Below are positions 1 through 5,717 of a DNA stretch of 12,825 bases, piece after piece. The translations under genes and the position numbers were made by a program. The notes under the pieces were generated by a model that saw nothing but the letters and a program-made list of their open reading frames with translations, was not told the DNA's origin and ran no database searches. The DNA comes from CAYQEC01 sp964569015 (lineage in GTDB: Bacteria > Actinomycetota > Acidimicrobiia > Spongiisociales > UBA5794), in the NCBI GenBank assembly GCA_964569015.1, contig CAZMSN010000051.1:1-12825 (forward strand), written 5' to 3'. How positions within the stretch are numbered: position 1 is the stretch's first letter; every line of letters starts with the position of its first letter.

Positions 1-1
1 C

Positions 2-97
2 GATGATTCCCACAGGAGACGGCAGGATAACGAGTGGCGGGCGGTCCGTCCCCGTTTCGTGGAGGAACCTGGAGCGACCGCTACCCTCCGATCGTGA
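2..97 (+). other. possible 3' end of an unknown gene cut by the window edge
   Basis: The frame open from base 2 encodes 31 residues and ends at TGA (95-97). It contains the stretch WRAVRPRFVEEPGATATL, which reads like ordinary charged protein, and its stop overlaps the ATG of the next small frame as TGATG, a normal coupling in actinobacterial operons. No family can be named from so short a piece. It could also be a chance open frame in GC-rich DNA. Confidence 0.22.
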
Positions 98-225
98 TGC
101 GATGGGTGCCTGGTCTGGCGGCGGTGGTCCTGCTCGCGGCGGCCGCTGTTGCCGCCGTCTGGTGGTGGAATGCGAACGACTCGTCCCCACCGTGGGGCAC
201 CAACGAGGTCTCCTGCTCGGGCTAG
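97..225 (+). CDS. small single-membrane-segment protein or N-terminal remnant
   Basis: This 42-codon frame starts at ATG 97 (GTG 94 is an alternative), overlapping the preceding stop. Residues 3-24 form one strongly hydrophobic Ala/Val/Leu segment followed by three Trp and a short polar tail, as in a signal peptide or membrane anchor. It stops at TAG 223-225. Hydrophobic sequence resumes directly afterwards in another frame (about 225-285), so this may be the start of a longer secreted protein broken by an indel. Function unknown; given the broken genes around it, a remnant is at least as likely as a true small protein. Confidence 0.3.
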   Translation: MRWVPGLAAVVLLAAAAVAAVWWWNANDSSPPWGTNEVSCSG

Positions 226-284
226 GTTCGGCTGCTATTGCGACGATCTTGCTCGCCTTCTGTTTCTCGCCGCCGCTTTCTGCC

Positions 285-383
285 GAGGAGCTGCGCATCG
301 AGCAGGCCAGCCTGGAGGACGCCTACCTGGCCCTCACCACCCAGGACGGCGCATCGAACGACACGGAAGCGAAGGGACACTGA
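285..383 (+). pseudogene. C-terminal tail of an ABC-2 type exporter ATP-binding protein
   Basis: The last 32 codons of this frame contain ELRIEQASLEDAYLALT. That is the usual closing signature of DrrA/CcmA-like ABC exporter ATPases, where a conserved S-L-E-D-A/V-F/Y-L-x-L-T comes just before the stop. Nothing upstream encodes the Walker A, signature or Walker B motifs, and the preceding codons are an unrelated hydrophobic stretch, so only the tail survives; the break lies near 285. The next frame starts 12 bases on and begins like the permease partner of such an ATPase, which supports the reading. Seen: the motif and the missing core. Inferred: that this was a functional exporter pair. Confidence 0.5.
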
Positions 384-394
384 CGGCAGCGACG

Positions 395-574
395 ATGAAA
401 CTCACCCGCACCGAGGGGCGCCTCTTCCTGCGGGATCCGATCGCCCTCCTCTTCGGGCTGGTCTTCCCCGCACTCCTGCTCCTGGCGCTGGGGCTCTTCT
501 TCCCCGGCTTCGACGAGCCGACCGCCGACCTGGACGGGGCCCGCTCGGCGATCGGTGCGGTCGGATCGGCATGA
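395..574 (+). pseudogene. N-terminal remnant of an ABC-2 type exporter permease
   Basis: ATG 395 opens a 59-residue frame beginning MKLTRTEGRLFLRDP, followed by a hydrophobic segment (about residues 16-39) ending in FFPGF. This is the typical beginning of an ABC-2 membrane subunit: a cytoplasmic amphipathic start with R-D-P before the first membrane helix. Such permeases are about 240-280 residues with six helices; here the frame runs out at TGA 572-574 after one helix, and no later frame continues it. It follows the ATPase tail by 12 bases, the usual gene order. I read both as the two ends of one broken exporter operon. Confidence 0.55.
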
Positions 575-676
575 CGTTACGGACTCGACATGCCACGATG
601 CGACGGTTACGCGCCGCCTGGCAACCATCCCAAGGGCAAGGCCGGCGAGGACTACAGGTCGGACGGCGACGAAGCA

Positions 677-834
677 GTGGGGGACGTCAACGTGCTGGTC
701 CACACACACCGGGCGGACAGCTCATCACGATGACTGCCCGCCGTATTCTCGAGGAGGTGGTTGCCGGTCCTGCGATGTTCGGCGCTCCGTCTCTGTCGCT
801 GCGCGGCTTCATCCGCGTGTCGACGCACCCGAGG
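677..834 (+). pseudogene. vapC: frameshifted fragment of a VapC-type PIN-domain toxin
   Basis: A PIN ribonuclease can be pieced together from three frames. From GTG 677 it reads VGDVNVLVHTHRADS, the VapC beginning with the first catalytic Asp in D-V-N-V-L. The next frame gives HHDD near 722-733. A third reads ARRILEEVVAGPAMFGAPSL, then SLRGFIRVSTHPR, up to about 834. Together this follows the order of actinobacterial VapC proteins: DVNVLVxAHRxDSxHH, ARRxLEE, GLP, GFxRxxTHPR. Two frame changes and loss of everything after THPR make it non-functional. No VapB antitoxin is recognisable upstream. The fragment ends where the kduD remnant on the other strand ends, marking a recombination junction. 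Confidence 0.6.
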
Positions 835-951
835 AGGGCGACATCGGCGCCCCGCCGCGGCAACAGCGACCGCCACGCCGCGGCCCAGTCCACGAGCGGC
901 GCCGGTCACCAGTGCGATCTATCCGTCCAGCTTGGCGCGATCGAGGATCAC
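813..951 (-). pseudogene. kduD: 5' remnant of a KduD-like short-chain dehydrogenase
   Basis: Eight bases after the iolB-like stop, GTG at 951-949 begins MILDRAKLDG, then TAG (921-919), then IALVTGAARGLGRGVAVAVAAAG in the same frame. After a one-base shift in a run of four C (+ strand 850-853) the frame reads ADVALL. This matches the start of 2-deoxy-D-gluconate 3-dehydrogenase (KduD) and close SDRs: MILDxFxLxGKxALVTG with the Gly-rich TGxxxGLG nucleotide loop, then AxAGADVAL. The TAG stands where the usual Lys codon (AAG) of GK would be. The gene therefore has a nonsense codon, a frameshift, and loss of all sequence after about codon 40, including the catalytic Ser-Tyr-Lys. KduD normally reduces the KduI product, so its ruin changes what the operon can do. 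The last bases (about 813-832) may be chance and overlap the toxin fragment. Confidence 0.68.
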
Positions 952-958
952 GGCTGCC

Positions 959-1777
959 TCAATGACCGAGCTCACGGAGCATCGGGACGGTACGAGAAAC
1001 CCAGCCCACATCCCGATCGTCGACGCTTCCCTGGGTCCGATGGGTACCGGCGAGGAACCACAGGTAGTACGTGGTGTAGCCCGGCGCCGACACGACGGTG
1101 TGATATCCCGCCGGCATCATCTGCATCGACTGGTCGCGCACTGTGAAGTTCTCCTCATCGCCGTCGAGGTCTACAACTCGCGCGATCCCGAATCCGTCGG
1201 TCGGATTGACCCGGAAGTAGTACATCTCCTCGTGTTTTGCCTCGCGGGGCAGATCCTCATTGGCGTGGCGGTGCGGCGGATAGGTCGACCAGTTGCCCGA
1301 CGGCGTGTAGGTCTCGCCGACGATCAGCCGCGCCGCGGGAAGGTCGGGTTGGGCCACCTCGGTGAGGATCTGGTGGTAGTTGCGCGAGAAGTTGGCAGCG
1401 CCCCACCGCCCCTGCGCGACCGAGTCCGGTGCGATGAGATAGGGCTCCACCTCGAGCGTGCTCGGCGCCGAGGGAAGCGCGATCTCGACGTTGCCGATCG
1501 CGGTGAAGGAGAAAGCCTGCCCGGCCGGAATGTAGACCGAGTGCGGCTTCCCGCCGAACACGTTCGGTCGGCCGCCGACGGCGAGGAACGAAGCATCTCC
1601 GACCTCGATATCAGCCTTGCCGCCGAGCACGACCGCAAGCATTTCGCGATCGCCCGATTCGGCTTCGTAGCGCCGGCCGGCCGACAAGCGAACCAACGCG
1701 AAGTCGAGGATCTCGCATGGATTGTGCGAGAGCGTGGCAAGCCCGTCACGCACCTCGAGGTTGCAGTGGTACTTCAT
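959..1777 (-). CDS. iolB: IolB-family isomerase (5-deoxy-glucuronate isomerase type, KduI/IolB fold)
   Basis: This 272-residue bicupin matches IolB in length (about 270) and motifs: GNWSTYPPHRH (161-171), HEEMYYF (182-188) and PAGYHTV (223-229). His169, His171, a Glu at 183/184 and His226 are the expected metal ligands. IolB converts 5-deoxy-glucuronate to 5-dehydro-2-deoxy-gluconate in inositol breakdown; the same superfamily holds KduI, which isomerises 5-keto-4-deoxyuronate. I chose ATG 1777 because AAAGGTGAG lies just upstream; GTG 1786 would add three residues. No inositol gene is nearby. Instead it follows a GH88 enzyme and precedes a dead kduD, which suggests, as inference, that it does the KduI step on the sugar GH88 releases. 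The KduI-style HxHxRRxE motif is not seen, so the family call is IolB and the substrate is open. Confidence 0.85.
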   Translation of the reverse strand: MKYHCNLEVRDGLATLSHNPCEILDFALVRLSAGRRYEAESGDREMLAVVLGGKADIEVGDASFLAVGGRPNVFGGKPHSVYIPAGQAFSFTAIGNVEIALPSAPSTLEVEPYLIAPDSVAQGRWGAANFSRNYHQILTEVAQPDLPAARLIVGETYTPSGNWSTYPPHRHANEDLPREAKHEEMYYFRVNPTDGFGIARVVDLDGDEENFTVRDQSMQMMPAGYHTVVSAPGYTTYYLWFLAGTHRTQGSVDDRDVGWVSRTVPMLRELGH

Positions 1778-1847
1778 GCTTCTCACCTTTCTGCTAGCGA
1801 AGGAGCGGCCCCGTCAGGCACGCGTGCTGTCGCGCCGCCGTCGGACC

Positions 1848-3014
1848 TCACCAGAACGATTCCCGGTTCGGGTTGGCGATGCGCAGCAACGATTCCAGAT
1901 AAAAGTAGTCGCCCCACAGGGTCCCCTCGTCGACGCCTATGCCTTTGGGCGCGTCGTAGACCCCGTGCAGGAGGAGCGCGTTCGAGCCATCTTCCGCGGC
2001 GGGAGCGTAGGTTCGGGCCAGCGAGGCGAGGATCCGGTGGGCGAGGTCGTGGTACTTCGGATCGGGGTCGAGCGCGTCGATCTCGAGCAGGCCCGCGGCG
2101 GCGATGGCGGCCGCCGACGAGTCCTTGGGCGCGCCGGAACCGTCGTGGAAGGCCAGGTCCCAGTAGGGCACCATTTCTGCGTCGAGGTGGGCGACGAAAT
2201 ACTCGGCGCAACGCCTCGCCGTGGCGAGAAAGGACGGCCGGCCGGTGAGGCGATGGTTGATGGCGAAGCCATAGATCCCCCACGCCTGACCCCGCGCCCA
2301 ACACGACTCGTCGGCGTTGCCCTGCTCGGTTCCACCACGCTCCGGCGCCCCGGTCTCGGCGTTCCAGAAGAAGGTGTGGAACGTTGATCCATCCGGTCGC
2401 ACGATGTGATCCTGGAGGCTCTCGACGTGACGTTCTGCCGCTTCCGCATACGTCGACCGCCCGGTCTCCTGGCTCGCCCAGTGCAGCAGGGGTGTGTTCA
2501 TGAGACTGTCGATGATGGTGCGACCACGTTGTGCCGGGTCCTCGAGTGAGCCCCATGCCTGGATGATGCCGGGCGGCGCCAGGTAGCGGTCCATCAGCCG
2601 GTCGGCAGCCTCCAGCCCGGCCCGTCTCGCCCGGTCGTTGTCGCCACGACGAGCGGCTACCACACACGACAGCGTGTAGAGGAATCCGAGGTCGTGGGTG
2701 GCGATGTCGATGCGCTCCGCCAGGCGCCGCGAGAAGGACTCGACGTGCCGTCTTGCTGCCGCGGCGAGCCGGCCATCCCCGGTGTGCTCGTAGCCGAGCC
2801 AGAGCATCCCGGGCCAGAAGCCGGTGGTCCAGCCCACGTTGGCGCCGTCGGGGAATCCCCGCCAGGACCGGGGAGGGTAGACGCCGTCCCGTGTCGTGTC
2901 GTCCGGATACAGATCACCGAAGACGTCGATGTTGCGGGCGACGGTATGAAGCGCCCGATCGATGGCTGCGGCGACTTCGACGTCACTCAGGACGGTGGTC
3001 TGCGGGGATGTCAT
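1848..3014 (-). CDS. GH88-family unsaturated glucuronyl hydrolase
   Basis: This 388-residue protein has the (alpha/alpha)6-barrel pattern and motifs of GH88: WTTGFWPGMLWLGYE (62-76), HDLGFLY with Asp108, IIDSLMNTPLL with Asp169, ARGQAWGIYGFA (240-251) and PKDSSAAAIAAAGLLE (296-311). Asp108 and Asp169 align by motif with the two essential Asp of Bacillus UGL (D88, D149). These enzymes hydrate the 4,5 double bond of a terminal unsaturated uronate left by a polysaccharide lyase, freeing 4-deoxy-5-keto-uronate. There is no signal peptide, so it acts on imported oligosaccharides in the cytoplasm. ATG 3014 overlaps the preceding stop as ATGA and has GGAGA seven bases upstream; an upstream extension of the frame lacks such support. 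GH105 is the main alternative family. Confidence 0.9.
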   Translation of the reverse strand: MTSPQTTVLSDVEVAAAIDRALHTVARNIDVFGDLYPDDTTRDGVYPPRSWRGFPDGANVGWTTGFWPGMLWLGYEHTGDGRLAAAARRHVESFSRRLAERIDIATHDLGFLYTLSCVVAARRGDNDRARRAGLEAADRLMDRYLAPPGIIQAWGSLEDPAQRGRTIIDSLMNTPLLHWASQETGRSTYAEAAERHVESLQDHIVRPDGSTFHTFFWNAETGAPERGGTEQGNADESCWARGQAWGIYGFAINHRLTGRPSFLATARRCAEYFVAHLDAEMVPYWDLAFHDGSGAPKDSSAAAIAAAGLLEIDALDPDPKYHDLAHRILASLARTYAPAAEDGSNALLLHGVYDAPKGIGVDEGTLWGDYFYLESLLRIANPNRESFW

Positions 3015-3724
3015 CGAGGTTCTCCAATCATTGCGCGGGAGGACGCACGGCCGGGCTGGTCTACCACCGGGTCGGGGAGCACGGCTCGCAACGAGAAGCG
3101 CGCATTCGCCCAGACGATGTACAGCGCAGGTGTGCACGCAAGCCCGAGGCCCAGCACCGGCTGGGCGATCACAAAGGAGGCGAGGATCGCCAGGGTCGCC
3201 AGTGACAGCGCGGACAGATACCAGTCACGGACCGAGAGCACCAGTGCCGCCCTGAATGCCAGGGCGAGCCGTGCCTCGGGTTCCACCGAGAGGGCCACGA
3301 GCACGGTCATCGTGGTTGCTACCAGCAGCAGGATGAGCATCGCGAAGATCGGGATGGCGAGTGCCCCGAATCGCGTGCCCCACACAACACCGATATCCAC
3401 CACGAGTATGACCCCTGCTGCGGTGGAAACGAGACCGACCAGGATCGCCCGGCGGAAGTCGGCGCGGACAGACCGAAAGAATGTCCGCACGACGGGAGCG
3501 GACATATCGGCGGTGAACTCCGCGATCACCCGAAACGCGGCAAGTGAGACCGGCGCCGCAAACGGTGCGATGAGCAGCATCGCATGCCAGGTGTCGGCCA
3601 TGTCGGTGGTGACGAAGAGCAGCACGGCGGGCAGGGCGATCAATACGACGATCACGTTCGTCATGAGCACCATGTAGGCCGTCGATGAGACCCACCGGAA
3701 GGCGGAAGCGGTTGCGTCGTTCAT
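3011..3724 (-). CDS. DUF624 / YesL-like membrane protein
   Basis: This 237-residue protein has about five or six hydrophobic segments, with an early one (about residues 16-38) beginning TAYMVLMTNVIVVLIALP. That is the YesL (DUF624) opening, a short cytoplasmic start with F-x-W then a helix with conserved Asn and Leu-Pro. YesL-type genes travel with ABC importers for complex plant or uronic-acid oligosaccharides, as in the Bacillus yes cluster, but their biochemical role is unknown; a helper of the permease is the usual guess. Its ATG has AAGGGG upstream and lies six bases after the permease stop, while its own stop overlaps the GH88 start. It sits exactly between transporter and hydrolase. 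Confident on family, not on function. Confidence 0.78.
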   Translation of the reverse strand: MNDATASAFRWVSSTAYMVLMTNVIVVLIALPAVLLFVTTDMADTWHAMLLIAPFAAPVSLAAFRVIAEFTADMSAPVVRTFFRSVRADFRRAILVGLVSTAAGVILVVDIGVVWGTRFGALAIPIFAMLILLLVATTMTVLVALSVEPEARLALAFRAALVLSVRDWYLSALSLATLAILASFVIAQPVLGLGLACTPALYIVWANARFSLRAVLPDPVVDQPGRASSRAMIGEPR

Positions 3725-3730
3725 GACCCC

Positions 3731-4618
3731 TTACCCCTTGAGACCCGTGCCGGCGACGCCCTCCACGAAGTAGCGCTGACCGAAGCCGAAGATCAGGGCG
3801 ATCGGGATGACCGAGAGCACCGAGCCGGTCATGATGAGCGCGTACTCTGCGTTGTACTGGTTGATGAATGAGCTGAGACCGATCTGGATGGTCCAGATAT
3901 CGTGGTTGCGCAGGTAGACCAGAGGACCCAGGTAGTCGTTCCAAACGGTGATGAACGTGAGCAGCGCCAATGCCGCGATGGCCGGAATCGCCAGCGGGAG
4001 CATGATCCGTCGGTAGATGCCGTACTCGTTGAGGCCATCGACACGCGCCGCCTCGACCAGTTCGTCGGGGATCGACTCGAAGTACTGCTTCATCAGGAAG
4101 ACACCGAACGCTCCGAACGCCTGCAGGGCGATCATTGCCCACAACGTGTTCGTCAGGTGGACCTTCGAGAAGATGATGAACTGCGGGACCATGTAGGCCT
4201 GCCACGGCACGGCGATGGTCGATACGTAGGCGAGAAAGAGCGCGTCGCGACCCCGGAAACGCATCTTCGAGAATCCGTAGGCGGCGAACGATCCGGTGAA
4301 GACCTGCAGGAAGGCGATCACGACGGCGAGGAAGAGCGTGTTGCGCGTCCACAGCAACATCTGGGACTTCTTCCAGATCTCGATGTAGTTGCCCCACTTG
4401 ACCGGGTTGGGTATCCACTCGATCGGAACGGTGAAAACCTGATTGTTGCCTTTGAGCGACGCGACGATCATCCACACGAACGGCAGGAGAACGAACGCCG
4501 ACGCCGCCAGCAGAGCGAGGTAGCCGAGGGCGCGGTAGACCGATCGGAGCGGGCTTCGATCATGCAACGACGCCGGCCGGTTGGTGCGTTGGCTGGCTGG
4601 TGCGGTTGACGAGGTCAC
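3731..4618 (-). CDS. ABC sugar transporter permease, second subunit (MalG/carbohydrate type)
   Basis: This 295-residue integral membrane protein has about six helices and the EAA loop EAARVDGLNEYGIYRRIMLP (189-208), which docks the ATPase. WNDYLGPLVYL further on and the closing GTGLKG are characteristic of MalG-type carbohydrate permeases (CUT1). GTG 4618 is the start: it overlaps the partner permease stop as GTGA and has GGAGA eight bases upstream; the frame stays open far upstream but there reads as shadow of the partner gene. It pairs with the preceding permease to form the channel and works with the lipoprotein encoded upstream. No ATPase gene is present in the window. Confidence 0.93.
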   Translation of the reverse strand: MTSSTAPASQRTNRPASLHDRSPLRSVYRALGYLALLAASAFVLLPFVWMIVASLKGNNQVFTVPIEWIPNPVKWGNYIEIWKKSQMLLWTRNTLFLAVVIAFLQVFTGSFAAYGFSKMRFRGRDALFLAYVSTIAVPWQAYMVPQFIIFSKVHLTNTLWAMIALQAFGAFGVFLMKQYFESIPDELVEAARVDGLNEYGIYRRIMLPLAIPAIAALALLTFITVWNDYLGPLVYLRNHDIWTIQIGLSSFINQYNAEYALIMTGSVLSVIPIALIFGFGQRYFVEGVAGTGLKG

Positions 4619-5520
4619 GGCGCGGTTCTCCGATTCACGAGGAACTGGATGATGGTGATGCCGAGCGAGAGGAAGAAGAGCACCATGGCCGCGGCCGAGG
4701 CGTAGCCGTACTGGAACTCGACGATGCCCTTCTGGTAGATGAACTGGGAGAGCACGACAGTTGATCGGCCCGGCCCACCACGGGTGAGCAGCAGCACGAG
4801 GTCGAACACCTTCAGGCTTTGGATCGTCAGGTACACGGTGACGAAGAACGTGGTCGGCCGCAGGCACGGCCAGGTCACGTAGCGGAATCGTTGTACGGTT
4901 GTCGCACCATCGGTGTAGGCGGCCTCGTGCAAGACTCGAGGAACGGTCTGCAGCCCGGCCAGGTACAGCAACATGAAGAAGCCCGTATCACGCCAGACAC
5001 TGACGAGGATCAAGGCCGGCATCGCCAGCGTCGAATTGGCCGTCCATCCTTTGTCCAGGTTGATGCCGATCAGACCGACGAGCTGGTTCATCACGCCGTC
5101 TGCGCTGAAGAGCTGGTTCCACACCGCAGCGATGGCGACGATCGAGGTGATGTAGGGAAAGAAGGCGGCGGTCCGGAAGAACGTGACTCCACGTAGCTTC
5201 GTGTTCAGGAGCAGCGCCAGCCCGAGGGAGGTGAAGAGCGTCACCGGTATGTGGACACTGCTGTAGTAGAAGGTGTTTGTCAGGGCAGTCCGGAAGCCGC
5301 CGTCCCCGATCAGACGCTTGAAGTTGTCGAGTCCGATGAACTCGGGTGATCCGAAGGCGCTCCACTCTGTGAACGCCATGTAGAACAGCACCAGCACCGG
5401 CAGGAGGGTGATCAGCCCGAACCCGATGAAGTTGGGAAGGATGAATGACCATCCCACTCGGGTAGCGTGTCGGCGCAGCGCTGACCGCTTCCGGGCTGGT
5501 CGTCTCGAAGTCGTCACCAT
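4615..5520 (-). CDS. ABC sugar transporter permease, first subunit (MalF-like/carbohydrate type)
   Basis: This 301-residue protein has a basic N-terminus (about residues 5-21), a first helix at about 24-50 with LPNFIGFGLITLLPVLVLFY, and the EAA loop HEAAYTDGATTVQRFRYVTW (198-217), where EAA---G contacts the ATPase. TRGGPGRST (246-254) is the usual CUT1 motif before the last helices. It makes the transmembrane pore with the next gene. The ATG at 5520 is 15 bases after a long perfect hairpin and has only a weak GAAGCGAG ribosome site; GTG 5517 is an equal alternative. A 197-base gap separates it from the binding-protein gene, so its expression may be set lower than that of the lipoprotein. Confidence 0.93.
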   Translation of the reverse strand: MVTTSRRPARKRSALRRHATRVGWSFILPNFIGFGLITLLPVLVLFYMAFTEWSAFGSPEFIGLDNFKRLIGDGGFRTALTNTFYYSSVHIPVTLFTSLGLALLLNTKLRGVTFFRTAAFFPYITSIVAIAAVWNQLFSADGVMNQLVGLIGINLDKGWTANSTLAMPALILVSVWRDTGFFMLLYLAGLQTVPRVLHEAAYTDGATTVQRFRYVTWPCLRPTTFFVTVYLTIQSLKVFDLVLLLTRGGPGRSTVVLSQFIYQKGIVEFQYGYASAAAMVLFFLSLGITIIQFLVNRRTAP

Positions 5521-5717
5521 GTGTCGCTCGCTTCACGGTGGGCTGGTCTGGAAGGAGGAGTTAACCAGACCAGCCCACCGCCATCTGCTCCGGGCGATGC
5601 GTGCCGTCGCCCTCTCAGGAGGGTGCTGCAGAATTCCTATTCAGGCTCGAAGCCGTGCTCCATCACAGCGCCGAATCGGGGCGTTGCGGGCGTGAACGGC
5701 GATCAAGCACCACCCTT
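5521..5717 (-). promoter_or_regulatory. binding-protein/permease spacer carrying a 16-bp perfect hairpin
   Basis: Arms 5536-5551 (CGGTGGGCTGGTCTGG) and 5565-5580 are perfect reverse complements of 16 bp with a 13-base loop (5552-5564). In the leftward mRNA the loop reads UUAACUCCUCCUU. No U-run follows, so it is not a classical intrinsic terminator. A strong stem here is typical of sugar ABC operons, where it protects or partly terminates the upstream message so that binding protein exceeds permease. The rest of the spacer (5581-5717) holds only short, weak stems and no open frame I would trust. Confidence 0.75.

Larger units (their letters stand above)
575..958. other. stretch without an intact gene, holding vapC and kduD debris
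   Basis: After the permease remnant stops at 574 there is no intact gene until the iolB-like stop at 959. The frame 590-733 reads smoothly (MPRCDGYAPPGNHPKGKAGE at its start) and runs into the vapC fragment, but its first 29 codons match nothing I know. The remainder is the toxin piece (about 677-834) and the kduD stub (951 down to about 832). I see no convincing terminator for the leftward operon here. Confidence 0.6.

Noticed and set aside
1..834. An intact toxin-antitoxin module or active mobile element at the left edge
   Set aside because: The VapC piece is frameshifted and lacks its second half, no VapB is seen, and no transposase, integrase or terminal repeats could be found.
238..1146. 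A long + strand open frame crossing the exporter remnants and the kduD stub
   Set aside because: Only its part near 733-834 matches a family (VapC); the remainder is Arg/Pro/Ser-rich frame noise typical of high-GC DNA.
1818..1827. GCACGCGTGC palindrome in the 70-base gap between the GH88 and isomerase genes
   Set aside because: A 10-bp GC palindrome with no second copy and no promoter boxes near it; could be chance.
761..2248. A 495-codon open frame on the + strand across the isomerase and GH88 genes
   Set aside because: Arg-rich shadow of two well-supported minus-strand genes; no recognisable motif.
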